DNA of 64,000 nt from Brassica napus (GCF_020379485.1 NC_063437.1:19555726-19619725); one strand, 5' to 3'; counted from the first letter of the stretch, positions 34,480 to 44,853 are shown. Numbers and translations: made by a program. Notes: a model not told the origin generated them from the letters alone.

Positions 34480-34712
34480 GATATCATCACGAAGCTCTTC
34501 CAAATCTTATTCATTAACTGCTCGTAGCATACGTTGATTGGCTTTGCTTGGCTCTTTATTTTCCCAAATCTGGAAAGTCAAGTCAAGCACTTCTAATAAC
34601 GCCATATCTTCCTCGTGTCTAGCTCTCTCGATTCTCTTTGCTCTTCTTCAACTTATCAACCTCTGCCATCTTCTCCATACATGACTTCTCCTCTTCGCTT
34701 TCACGTAATATT
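34480..34712 (-). pseudogene. Cactin-gene fragment, frameshifted
   Basis: Read on the minus strand, this block gives ESEEEKSCMEKMAEVDKLKK, then (after a frame change) ARHEEDMALLE, FQIWENKEPS and, after a stop, DLEELRDDI. As I recall it, the middle of plant cactin (At1g03910) has the same order: a KKRREERALEKAQHEEEMALL-like coiled coil, FQDWEKKE, and MEELRDDIKM. Cactin is a nuclear splicing-associated protein. The block has stops and shifts and cannot work. It abuts the first copy of the GC-rich inverted repeat. Confidence 0.55.
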
Positions 34713-34715
34713 TTT

Positions 34716-35956
34716 GTGACAACCTGCCCCGTGGAACTACCCGCCCATGGGCCCCAGGCTCACAGCGCTGCAGCGCACCGACCCCAACCCCTCTATTATG
34801 AGTTCTCACTAACTCCATAATTAGGTTGTTGGTGGGCCTCGAACCCAGGACCTCACCCTTTAACAGCATTCCCACAGGACAAGCTGTCACCAATTGACCT
34901 GCAGATCAATTGGTGACAGCTTGTCCTGTGGGAATGCTATTAAAGGGTGAGGTCCTGGGTTCGAGGCCCACCAACAACCTAATTATGGAGTTAGTGAGAA
35001 CTCATAATAGAGGGGTTGGGGTCGGTGCGCTGCAGCGCTGTGAGCCTGGGGCCCATGGGCGGGTAGTTCCACGGGGCGGGTTGTCTGACAGCTTGTCCTG
35101 TGGGAATGCTGTTAAAGGGTGAGGTCCTGGGTTCGAGGCCCACCAACAACCTAATTATGGAGTTAGTGAGAACTCATAATAGAGGGGTTGGGGTCGGTGC
35201 GCTGCAGCGCTGTGAGCCTGGGACCCATGGGCGGGTAGTTCCACGGGGCGGGTAGGGTGAGGTCCTGGGTTCGAGGCCCACCAACAACCTAATTATGGAG
35301 TTAGTGAGAACTCATAATAGAGGGGTTGGGGTCGGTGCGCTGCAGCGCTGTGAGCCTGGGGCCCATGGGCGGGTAGTCCCACGGGGCGGGTTGTCACAGC
35401 TTGTCCTGTGGGAATGCTGTTAAAGGGTGAGGTCCTGGGTTCGAGGCTCACCAACAACCTAATTATGGAGTTAGTGAGAACTCATAATAGAGGGGTTGGG
35501 GTCGGTGCGCTGCAGCGCTGTGAGCCTTGGGCCCATGGGCGGGTAGTCCCACGGGGCGGGTTGTCACAAAAAAGTCGACTTTTTGTGACAACCCGCCCCG
35601 TGGGACTACCCGCCCATGGGCCCAAGGCTCACAGCGCTGCAGCGCACCGACCCCAACCCCTCTATTATGAGTTCTCACTAACTCCATAATTAGGTTGTTG
35701 GTGGGCCTCGAACCCAGGACCTCACCCTTTAACAGCATTCCCACAGGACAAGCTGTCACCAATTGATCTGCAGGTCAATTGGTGACAGCTTGTCCTGTGG
35801 GAATGCTGTTAAAGGGTGAGGTCCTGGGTTCGAGGCCCACCAACAACCTAATTATGGAGTTAGTGAGAACTCATAATAGAGGGGTTGAGGTCGGTGCGCT
35901 GCAGCGCTGTGAGCCTGGGGCCCATGGGCGGGTAGTTCCACGGGGCGGGTTGTCAC
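34716..35956. repeat. Array of seven GC-rich repeat units in alternating orientation, with long palindromes
   Basis: Units of about 175 bases: 34716-34890 (-), 34913-35085 (+), 35086-35253 (+), 35254-35397 (+, 5' truncated), 35398-35577 (+), 35585-35759 (-), 35782-35956 (+). Each carries GGTCCTGGGTTCGAGGCCCA, which includes a perfect tRNA/SINE-type B box (GGTTCGAGGCC), and ends near GGGGCGGGTTGTCAC. Units 1-2 and 6-7 form nearly perfect palindromes around a CAATTG-CTGCAG-like centre, and units 5-6 face each other around AAAAAAGTCGACTTTTT. GC content is far above the surroundings. Every unit keeps the same open frame (MVTACPVGML...), but that is a property of the repeat and not evidence of a protein. 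Outer ends read GTGACAAC...GTTGTCAC. Confidence 0.9.
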
Positions 35957-36191
35957 AATTTTTTTCAGACTTCTTCCACCACACAAATCTATTAGTGGAA
36001 ACTTTAGTGGAAACTTCTTCCCTGTTGAATTTTGTGGCTGAAATTGATTTCAGAATATCAGGTGTGTTACAAAAGGAAAATGTAATAATTAAGTTCCAAA
36101 TTAAACTGATTTTCCTTTTCTAAAGTAACATTAGCCTTTTGTATTTAATGTTCAAATAAAGTCGTCCAAAAAAGTAATTGAGTAGTAATGC

Positions 36192-36234
36192 ATCCCACAT
36201 CGGAAACTTTAAAGTAAATACTGTGGTATATAAG
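36192..36234 (+). promoter_or_regulatory. Pol III-type snRNA-like promoter, copy 1 (USE + TATA)
   Basis: ATCCCACATCG at 36192-36202 matches the plant upstream sequence element consensus RTCCCACATCG. TATATAAG begins at 36227, exactly 24 bases after it. In plants this short spacing specifies RNA polymerase III (U6, U3 type); about 34 bases would mean polymerase II. Confidence 0.55.
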
Positions 36235-36255
36235 AAAGGGCAAATTAATGCATTA

Positions 36256-36465
36256 GTAAGCAGTTGGCTTTGAGGTTGAAAGCACATGAGTCTTATTGTT
36301 ATAATCATATAACACCCATAACCCAATAGGGTTTTTGCTCATAAATTGACAGCTGGGAATATATATATATATGATAATACACACCATCACAAGATGATGC
36401 GACTCGAAAGAGCCATCGTCTCCAACATTAAAGATTCATGTGAAGCCAAAGCCAACTGGTTTTTT
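36256..36465 (+). ncRNA. Candidate Pol III transcript, copy 1 (unidentified ncRNA)
   Basis: The start is placed about 29 bases after the TATA box, at a G, by analogy with U6. The predicted RNA is about 205 bases. Its 5' GCAGTTGGCTTT (36260-36271) pairs with AAAGCCAACTGG (36448-36459) with only the first base mismatched, and six T (36460-36465), a Pol III terminator, follow at once. An inner hairpin GATGC...CATC with loop arm CTCGAAAGAG lies at 36396-36417. The sequence does not match U1-U6, U3, 7SL or MRP RNA as I know them. Alternative: a degenerate Copia LTR, some of which also contain TCCCACATCGG and TATATAAG. Confidence 0.45.
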
Positions 36466-37129
36466 GATATAATCTTGTTACCTTATCCAATACTCGTACC
36501 ACATAACCCAAGTGATAATACACAATACATACTTCCTTCGAGACCCTAATAAAAATGAGAAAAATCAGTCACATGAACACAATTGAATCTCATCGCTATA
36601 GCCTGATGCTCGAAGGAACTCTACAAAGTTCAGAAACGATCGAGTCTGTTTCAGACAGAAGTTTTTATCAAATCAGAGCCAAACGAAAAATGTCCTTAGC
36701 TTCTGTCTCGAATCGATCCCTGATCCAAGTAATTGTGTATTGTCCTTACTTTCCTTTTACGAGTTGTGAATAAATACAGTTGGACTGTCTCGTGTACATG
36801 GATCATGAAAGGTTCTAAAATTTGATTGTTCGACTTATTTAATATGTTTTTTTCTCAGTTTCAGTTCCACATGCAATAGTTGGTAACTGAGTTGAATCTT
36901 GGCTTTGAATCATAAGGAATGATAGAAAAAGCTGTAAAGAGTTTCTGTTTGACTCTTTTGGTAGAATATGTTAACATGGTTGAAGTACTTTGGTTTCCTT
37001 GGCATGTTAAACTTGTATCCTTGAATTACTTTTGGAGGTGGGTTATTGTGATCATAGTGCGTTTGGGTATATATACTGACTCCACTCCAATCTTGAAGTA
37101 CTTTAGTTTCCAATAGTTTTTTCCGGATT

Positions 37130-37245
37130 GGTTTCTTCTTCATGATCATCATCACGCATGAGCTCCGACGATAAAGAACCAACCACCTCCTCTGCTGCAA
37201 CATTAGCATCTGAAAGATTCATAGCGTATATCTAACTCTCTGAAA
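37130..37245 (-). other. Possible C-terminal exon remnant, unidentified
   Basis: On the minus strand this block reads, in one frame, NVAAEEVVGSLSSELMRDDD followed by HEEETNPEKTIGN and a stop. The acidic, codon-like composition stands out from the AT-rich surroundings. It lies between copies 1 and 2 of the Pol III-like cassette, where a cactin fragment lies between copies 2 and 3. I cannot identify it. Confidence 0.3.
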
Positions 37246-37437
37246 CTTGCTCGAGGTGATGTGTTTTGAACTAGAAGAAACTTACATATTCCAAAACGAA
37301 AAAGTAATAATTAACTTCCCCAAATTAAACTGATTTTCTTATTTTCTAAACTAAAAGTTACCTTTTGTATTTAATTATTTAACCGTTTAATAATATGTGG
37401 GCTAATTAATCTAAAAGTAACAAATAACAATGAATGA

Positions 37438-37480
37438 ATCCCACATCGGAGACATTAAAGTAACTAGCGTGGTATATAAG
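37438..37480 (+). promoter_or_regulatory. Pol III-type snRNA-like promoter, copy 2
   Basis: ATCCCACATCG at 37438-37448 and TATATAAG at 37473-37480, again exactly 24 bases apart. Confidence 0.5.
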
Positions 37481-37501
37481 AAAGAGCAAGTTATTGAAAA
37501 A

Positions 37502-37702
37502 ATAACCAGTTATCTTTGAGGTGGTTAAATCTTGAGTTTTCCTATGTTATCATATAACCCTTGACCCACTAGGGTACGTTTCAACTGACAGTTTGGGGGA
37601 ATACATATATGATATACATACACTAACACACGGTGATGCGACTCGAAAGAGCCATCGTCTCTAACATTAAAGATTCATGAGCCAAAGCCAACTGATTTTT
37701 TT
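37502..37702 (+). ncRNA. Candidate Pol III transcript, copy 2 (degenerate)
   Basis: Same layout as copy 1, about 195 bases, ending in seven T (37696-37702). The terminal stem is weakened: CCAGTTATCTTT (37506-37517) against AAAGCCAACTGA (37684-37695) has two internal mismatches and one at the end. The GATGC...CATC hairpin (37635-37656) and the following AACATTAAAGATTCATGA block are nearly unchanged. It may be a decaying copy. Confidence 0.35.
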
Positions 37703-38469
37703 ACCTTACGAATAATGGATTAGCTCAAAAGTCCAAAGAGAAAAATCGCACATGAATTCTGAGATTGATTGAAATATAAACGTCGTATAATTTATAAAAT
37801 TTGATTTCTGGACTTGCATACTTTTAGCTTTCTTTTATTTCAGTTTTCAACTTCCAAAATATCAGTGCTATCTATTTCTATCTCCCTGTCTCACTACACA
37901 ATACTCGTAGTCTCGTACCGTAGAACCCTAATAAAAATGTGAAAATCAGTGGGGTCAACAGTCAGCATAATTGAAATGCATAGCTATGGCCTGATGTTTG
38001 AAGGAACCCTAAAAAGTTCAGAAACGAACGTCTCTGTGTCAAACGAATGTTTAGTGGAATCAGGCCAAGGGAAACATGTCCTTATAGCTTCTGTCTCAAA
38101 TCAATCGTGATCCAAGTAATTGTGTATTGTTCATGATTCATTTAAATGTCTAGAATCCTAATCATGATAACCAAGTTGGTTAGACCAATAAAGGAATATT
38201 TTATGTATTTTTGGCAGAGCTTTCTCCCTTGAACTGTTTTGCTTGAAGTTAAGAGATACAATAATGTTATAGAAAATTGGATTGGATATTTATTTTGAGA
38301 ATTCTTTCAAAAAAATGAGAAAAAAACATATAGTTTAACAAAGGAGAAGAGAAATACAGTATATGATGAATACCACCACCCTGTTGTAAAGTTCTATACA
38401 TCTCAATTATGAACTACTTCAATAACAGCTTTGAAAATTCCACATGTGGATCATGATCATCTTACCCTT

Positions 38470-38660
38470 TTGCTCTTCTAACTCTCAATCGCTTACCACA
38501 AGAAGCGCCTCCTAATACTGTACTCGTGTTGGAATTGCACGATCCGAATCCAGATGCAAAGTGATATATTATCATGAAGCTCTTCCAAATCTTTACAGTG
38601 AGTCCCTTCAAAACCATGTTTGGTTCACTGAGGTCCATATCCATATCATCCATTAATATC
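38470..38660 (-). pseudogene. Second cactin-gene fragment, frameshifted
   Basis: The minus strand reads ILMDDMDMDLSEPNMVLKGL, TVKDLEELHDNI and, in a shifted frame, HLDSDRAIPTRVQY. This agrees in order with the recalled cactin segment (LSEPYMVFKALTVKDMEELR, then LDLDRATPTRVQYWE). It extends the homology of the 34.5 kb fragment by the next part of the same protein and overlaps it at the EELxDDI motif. It is broken and lies between copies 2 and 3 of the Pol III-like cassette. Confidence 0.6.
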
Positions 38661-38790
38661 AAGTGTGTTTTGAACTAGAAGAAACGTTACCTATTCCAAA
38701 ACGAAAAAAAGTAATAATTAATATCCAAATTAAACTGATTTCCTTTTTCTAAGATAAAGTTTACCTTTTGTAATTAATTAACTATAACGC

Positions 38791-38833
38791 TTCCCACATC
38801 GGAAACTTTAAAGAAACTGACGTAGTATATAAG
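38791..38833 (+). promoter_or_regulatory. Pol III-type snRNA-like promoter, copy 3
   Basis: TTCCCACATCG at 38791-38801 (one change from the RTCCCACATCG consensus) and TATATAAG at 38826, once more exactly 24 bases apart. Confidence 0.5.
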
Positions 38834-38854
38834 GAGGAGTGAATTATTGTATTA

Positions 38855-39057
38855 GTAACCAGTTGGCTTTGAGGTGTAATGCTCATGAGTCTTCCTGTGA
38901 TGTATCATATAACCCTTAACCCAATAGGGTGCTCATTAACTGATAACTGGGAATAAATATATGATAATAATTCACACCATCACACGATGATGCGACTCGA
39001 AAGAGCCATCCTCTCAACAACATTAAAGATTCATGAGCCAAAGCCAACTGGTTTTTT
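38855..39057 (+). ncRNA. Candidate Pol III transcript, copy 3 (best stem)
   Basis: The predicted start is G at 38855. CCAGTTGGCTTT (38859-38870) and AAAGCCAACTGG (39040-39051) form a perfect 12-bp terminal stem, followed directly by six T (39052-39057). The inner GATGC...CATC hairpin is at 38989-39010. Length about 200 bases. Of the three copies this one has the strongest structure, so it is the best candidate for a working gene. It ends about 290 bases from the 3' end of the convergent PLC gene. Confidence 0.48.
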
Positions 39058-39348
39058 GCCTTGTACAAATAATGAATTGCTCTCGGGTAATTTTCTAAAT
39101 TCTGATTTTTGGACTTCCTTAACATACTTTTGTTCCAGTTGCCGTGTAAATTTGTCTGGATCATCTTACATTTAGATTTTATATATTGGAAAAAATTATA
39201 AATTCTATATATTTTTTTTAATATGATAGATCTAAACACTATTGGAGATAGCAGAGCAAAGATCCACTCCTATTATACAATACCTCAAAAGGTTTTCTCA
39301 AAATGGTCCAAACTCTCTCTCAAACACTACCACTCCTATTAAGCCAAA

Positions 39349-42178
39349 TCATTCAAAGATGAAACGCATAAGAAGCCGTACTGACTTCATTTTCTCTCCC
39401 TTCTTATCATACAAAGGAACAGATCTAATCCCTGGTCTTAGCTCTGAAACAGGCAAGCATGTTTGTCCCCCAAAATCATCCTTCTCAGACATATCATACT
39501 CTCTGACTTCAATCCTAAGCAAAGCAAGCTCTGGCACTGTTAATGGGAAGCTGAACTCTTCATCCCAAATTGGATACCAATTGTCTACAATTATTTTTGT
39601 CTTCCTCTTTGCATTATCTGCTGGTACACCCACTATGAACATCTACAAAATGTCACAAATCCACAATCTTGTAACGTTTTGAAAGAATGTTAGAAAGACC
39701 CTATTTGGTTAAATTGATATTAATACCTTAGTGTAGAAATCAGGAGGAGAATATGCGTCGAAATGAGTGTGACTGAAGTCTAGACGCCATCCATCTCCCA
39801 TATACACTTTCACCTATTAATAAACAACATCAAAATGGTATGGCATTTAAAAAATTTTACACATCCTGTATAGTATTGTTAAATTGTTGTTGACTTGCCT
39901 TTAACGTTTCTTTCACAGGAAGTTTCTTCCTAGGGTCAAAGACTTCCTCATGAAACCCTTTCTTCATCAAGAAGTTAGGTTTCTTGACATATCCGCAGCC
40001 TCCATTGGCTCTAAACATACCGTGCATCAACCACAGAGATTTCCCATATCCCTATAATCACAAATAAATTATTACACATATAGGGTCAGGCCTAAACAAA
40101 AGCCAAAAAGGTAGCGTAAGACCCAAGCTATCCTTAGTTAGCCCTTTAGTTTGTTACCTGCATATTGAATGCAATCATTTGTGCTCCATGAGTCCAACCA
40201 ATAAGTGGTTTGTAGTTTGAGGAGTTAATTCTTGTTCCTTTCGGGTATATCCTAAGCAAATTCTTCTGTGTAAACCTTACAACATCTTGACTGTTGGATG
40301 AACATGTCCTGTCAAGTTCTTGCTCGCTTAAACTCAAACGTCTCACTTTATCAACCGCAACTTTCATCTCTTCTTTCACCGACCCCTTTGGTTTCCCAGC
40401 ATGGATAGTGATCAGTCGTTTGTAAACTGGTTTCTGTTCTTCGCTCGCTTCTTCTTCCTCCTCCTGCTGATCACTATCACTCTAGTTCAAAACTCAAAAC
40501 TAAATTACAAAACAACAAATAATGTAAGACAATTATTAATCTAATGTTTTCTTACCTTGGTTTCATAATCATCGTAAGACAACATACTTTCTAGTGTCTG
40601 AATCTCCTCTTTTTCAGGTGTTTCCTCCTCTGAAGATGGAGATACATTGCTATTATCCTTCTGTTTAACTAACGGGTTCCTTGATTCAAGATACTCTTTA
40701 GGCGGTTTAGTTGAAATGATTATCCGATGAAGCAGTGAAGCAGGAGAAGGAAACTCTTCTAAGCTATCTGACTCAGGGTAATACAACATTTGTCCAAATA
40801 TCTTTGTAGCCATCTATAAAAAAGAACAAAAAAAGTTCACAAAACATTGGAAAAATAACCTGATTGTTTCACAAAATACATAGTATTATATTACCTCAGC
40901 CACTTTGGCTTGAAGATCAGCTCTAAGATGATCCTCCAAAGTGATGATAACCGGATAAGGCGAGCTAGAAAACGCGTAATCTCTTATCGATTTCAAGCAT
41001 TTGATCAGCGGTACAGGCGTTGTGAGCGTTCTGAAGAAAACAAGAAGCCGGATATGAGATTTAAGGAGCCATAAACATTTAAAATTTTGATAATTTGAGG
41101 CCATACATGTGACAACCTGCCCTGTGGGAACCTCAGATTTCACAGCGCTGCAGCGCACCGACCCCAACCCCTCCATTCTGAGTTCTCACTAACTCCATAA
41201 TTAGGTCAATTGGTGACAACTTGTCCTGTGGGAATGCTGTTAAAGGGTGAGGTCCTGGGTTCGAGGCCCACCAACAACCTAATTATGGAGTTAGTGAGAA
41301 CTCATAAAGGAGGGGTTGGGGTCGGTGCGCTGCAGCGCTGTGAGCCTGGGGCCCATGGGCGAGTAGTTCCACGGGGCGGGTTGTCACAATACAATGTATG
41401 CATAATAAATATTTAAATTATGAGGGTCAAAGGCAAATGTTTCATCCGGTCGTGCCAATTTGATCTGAAAACGTTTTGTATTAAGAGAATAAAGAAAAAG
41501 AAGGTTGACCTTCCATGAAGAACATTGATATCTGTTCCAGTAGAGTTAGGCCAAAGATCAAGCTCAATAACTCGAACTCCTCTTTGCAAAGCTTTGATCA
41601 CAGGGACTTCGCTACAATCACTACTTAGTTGGTTCCCCGTAAGATACGAGTTGTGTCCCGTGTATATAAAGTAATGCGACAACGGCAATGTCATGTCTTG
41701 GTGCACCTGTTTCAGACACAACATTTCACATTCATTGTAATAACAAAGTTTCGATTCTTGAAAGAGAAGATTAGAGTTTTAAAGATTTTACGTGAGACTT
41801 GATGGGAGGATTGAGATCGTCGTAAAATAGGAAGTTGAAGAAGTCGTCTAGGTCAAGTCCATGGCGCGTGAAACGCGTGACGTGGTGTCTACGTCTTATA
41901 ACCTCGTCGATTAACCGTTGAGCCTCGGCGACGGTGGTTACTGAATGGACTTGGTGGTCGTCGAGGAAAGAACAGAGCTGCTCTGCCCCCATAACGCCGG
42001 ATGATCGGTCTCCGTCGCTTTCGCCGCCGCCGCCGTTGACGGAGAATTTGCAGAAAGCGTCACGGACGTCGTTGGTGGGTTGGACTTCGTTGATCTTGAA
42101 CTTGCGGTTGAAGCATTTGAACATCTTGTAGTTGTAACTCCCATTGGAGTGCGACTCTGTCTTCTTCTCCTTCCCCAT
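39349..42178 (-). CDS. PLC6: Phosphoinositide-specific phospholipase C, PLC6-like (At2g40116)
   Basis: Eight exons on the minus strand: 42178-41792, 41706-41510, 41030-40895, 40813-40556, 40481-40158, 40051-39899, 39813-39727, 39642-39349; 611 residues, the expected length. PI-PLC cleaves phosphoinositides at the plasma membrane to diacylglycerol and inositol phosphate. An EF-hand-like N-terminus is followed by the X domain with catalytic [11 protein letters not shown] and VLHGRTLT histidines, an acidic linker ([11 protein letters not shown]), the Y domain ([35 protein letters not shown]), and a C2 domain (VKVYMGDGW to LLMRFIFE). Exon 6 ends AAG and is followed by GCAAGT, a GC-AG intron. Intron 2 holds two GC-rich repeat units. 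No lesions. Confidence 0.95.
41109..41387. repeat. Inverted pair of GC-rich repeat units inside PLC6 intron 2
   Basis: Unit 41109-41204 is in minus orientation with an internal deletion; unit 41213-41387 is full length in plus orientation. They are the same family as the array at 34.7-36.0 kb and carry the same B-box core GGTTCGAGGCC. The pair starts GTGACAACC and ends GGTTGTCAC, the same terminal inverted repeat as in the large array, so this two-unit palindrome may be the transposing form. Confidence 0.85.
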
Positions 42179-43085
42179 TTGTTCAAATTTTTCTTATAAA
42201 AATAAGTTTTGGTTTTTAAGAATATAATTATTAGGGTTTATAGTGAATCAGGAAAATGTGTTTCTTCAGAATCAAAGAACTGATTTGGTGGTTCAGAGAT
42301 TGAAGATGAGAAGGAAAGTCTCTATGAAAGAGGAGGATTTGAAGCAGGATCGTTTTGTAGTTTTTGTATTAATTTAAGAATGAGATTATATTATGTTACA
42401 TATATATATCCAAATGTGTTGCTACCATGATTCATATAGGATCCGTAATCTTTTATCCATTAATATTACTACACCAGAAATTTTCAATTTCAAAAAAATC
42501 ACTTTATTAATAATTATGTAGATCATTGTCAAAAAGGTTACATTAAATTTTTAATATAGTTCAAATAAAACCGTTAAGCTTGAATTTTTAAAAGATGATA
42601 CAAGTAAAATCATTACGTGTGAATATTTATAAAACAGATAATTATCATTTTGAATTTATTATGTAATCTTTTTTTAAATGTAATTTTTTCGTAATTTGTA
42701 ATACAATAACAAATCAGTTTTTTTAAAAAAATCTTTTGTTTATATTATTTCTTATTTTTTTAAATAAATTCTAGATTTTTTTTTCCTTTTTAACTCTAGA
42801 AATTGTATGCAGGAGATTCATCAGTAAACGAAATCATGCGCACTTCGTGTACATCACGTCGACCTTGATTTGACTAGTAAAACTACATACTAACTTGGTT
42901 CTAACCGCAAGTCGTGTACGTCTCTTTAATTCGTATGAAAAAGTATGGAGTATATGTTTATGTTTGTGTGAATATGATTAACAATGCAGAGAGACTCAAA
43001 CTTAGTTTTGTGACTTAAGCGCCAGCTAAACAAGTGAGGACAATGAAAATGTAAGACATGCTTGTTTCACAAGTTATCTAATGTT
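42179..43085. other. PLC6 upstream region
   Basis: AT-rich promoter and leader DNA of the PLC gene and the 3' flank of the next gene. No additional gene seen. Confidence 0.45.
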
Positions 43086-43680
43086 TTACATGTCGGCTTT
43101 ACGAGCTTGGGATGATCTTGAACTGTATCCATGTAACCTGATCGTTCCTGAGGTGTAGACACGGAAACCATCTTTGGACGAGACAAGTTTTATGCCTTTG
43201 TGCAGATTGGATTTGGACAAAGCCTTGTAGCATCTATGGTAGTGTTTAGGCACATGTATTGGTTTCACAAAACATGCCTTTTCTAAGTGAGGAATTGCGT
43301 GAAGATGAGAAGGAAGATGAATGACAAACTCTCCAAAGTCATTAGTAACAGCTTTTATCCAGTTTGATCTCTTTTTGAAACCAGTGTGGCACTTGATGGC
43401 AACAGTGGCATCTATAAGATCATGTCAATTGTTAGATTGTTATGTGTAGTTAAACACAAAAACATAAAGACTTCGACGCAAAGACATATATATAGAGAAT
43501 ACCTGAAACAGGAGTGTTGCAAAGAAGAGAACCGGTGATGACCACAGAGGAGAGTTTGTGTTCCCCGTAGCCATTCATCTCAGCCATCTCTAGTCTGCTC
43601 CAAAACTTGCTTGCAGCTGTGAATTCTCCGTTGAAGAATAAGAATAAGAAGAAGCAAAGTAAGATGAAGAAGCTCCCCAT
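43086..43680 (-). CDS. Pollen Ole e 1 / extensin-like secreted protein (At2g40113-like)
   Basis: Two exons, 43680-43503 and 43411-43086, coding 167 residues. A strongly hydrophobic N-terminus (FFILLCFFLFLFFNGEFTAA) is a signal peptide, so the product is secreted to the cell wall. The mature part has the Ole e 1 pattern: VVITGSLLCNTPVSDATVAI, KCHTGFKKR, a DFGEFVIHLPSHLHA segment, and several spaced Cys (LLCNT, IKCHTG, KACFVKP, HRCYKAL). The family is named for pollen allergens, but many members act in walls of vegetative tissue, and the role of this one is unknown. Frame and splice sites are intact. Its neighbour order between PLC6 and the Yippee gene matches Arabidopsis as I recall it. Confidence 0.88.
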
Positions 43681-44853
43681 TTCTTGAAAGTCTCAAATAT
43701 GAAATAAGATGTGTGTGTAAAGAAGATGGTTTTAAGGAGAGCAAATGGTCAAATTTGTCTGACTCCATTTATTTGGTTTATTCTTTGATTAATCTCAATG
43801 TGTTATCTGAGCTAACTACATTTGGAGGAAAAGTGGAGTAGTTAGCAGAAAATGAAGAAACAAGCCTACCATCACTGAGAAAGACTGATCAATTGACTTC
43901 TGTGGGTTTGGTCAGTAAGCACTAAGACACCATTGGTTAAAGGGTTTGTTGACCAAAACCATATTTTCTCAAAAGGAAGAAGAGGTAACACATCTCTACA
44001 CCTTCGCTGGGCCTCTAAAATTGAGTATCTGACATTTTACGGCCCATTGGTTGTTCTGTTGGACAACCTTGATAAGTTGACATTTGATCGACTATTGACA
44101 TTCAAGTCTTTGCGTTGCCGTTGACTGATAGAAGGGAATTGAAAAGGTTATGTCTATCTGATTTGATGGTCTGACTTTTCTTACACTACTTATTGTGTTG
44201 ATAGATGCTCTCAATCAAACTATTTTAGACGTTAATCATTTTTTTTTTCATTTTCTTTAGTTCAGTTTTGAGATTAAATGGTTGGACGCGTTTGATTCCA
44301 GTCGTGGAAAACACTCCATACAGTTTCTTGACGTTATGTTTCAAATCAGAAACTCATTTCGTGGAATATCTTTCTTACAAATTTATCCATGATATTATAG
44401 CATGTTTTTTTCAAGGGAAAAAACTTCAAAGAGGTTATTATCACTTTTTTATAATATTTTACAATTATGAAAAGATATTCATTCTTGCATAAACAAAATT
44501 TTCAAGCTTTTTATTGCGAGATCATTCATGTATTAGCATTTCAGTTATTTCCAAGGCGATGTGAATTTTACAATATCCATCTAAAGCCCCTTTGGCTCTA
44601 TCTTGGTGGTTTATAGTAAAATACAAATACGAAATGTATAGTTTATAATTATAGCAATACGAATAAGAAGCATAGGTTTTGATGAAGCATGATCATTACA
44701 CAGAATCAGAGTTTATTTACTGAGGGATTTTCAGATAATATTGAGCGCAATAGAATAAAGCTCTTTTGTTGGTCTTATAAAAGCAAGTTGGAGTTGAGGT
44801 TGAAGAATTTACATTTACAATGGATGCCAAATCATAAGGATAGAGAGAGGACT
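43681..44853. other. Intergenic, no gene seen
   Basis: Promoter side of the Ole e 1 gene and 3' flank of the Yippee gene. Short open frames here show no domain features. Confidence 0.4.

Larger units (their letters stand above)
36060..39240 (+). repeat. Diverged tandem triplication carrying the Pol III-like cassette
   Basis: The three cassettes start 1246 and 1353 bases apart. Homology extends beyond the predicted RNAs. Upstream, a block with CAAATTAAACTGATTTxC and a TACCTTTTGTATTTAATT-like stretch recurs before each USE. Downstream of copies 1 and 2, a block with ACCCTAATAAAAATG, ATAGCxTGATG and GATCCAAGTAATTGTGTATTG recurs. The copies differ by many substitutions and small indels, so the duplications are not recent. 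Confidence 0.75.

Noticed and set aside
34940..34975. tRNA gene suggested by CCTGGGTTCGAGGCCCACC
   Set aside because: Only the T-arm-like B box is present. No acceptor stem, anticodon arm or proper A box can be drawn.
34648..36123. Repeated open frame [20 protein letters not shown] present in every GC-rich unit
   Set aside because: The same frame recurs because the repeat itself recurs, in both orientations. It has no known domain and no start context or intron support, so it is not called a protein.
36256..39057. Telomerase RNA as identity of the Pol III-like transcripts
   Set aside because: Plant telomerase RNA also has USE and TATA, and the bodies contain AACCCTTAACCC-like stretches, but none has the CUAAACCCU-type template needed for TTTAGGG repeats.
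39242..39682. 146-codon plus-strand frame over the PLC6 C2 exon
   Set aside because: It lies antisense to a well-supported coding exon and has no recognised domain.
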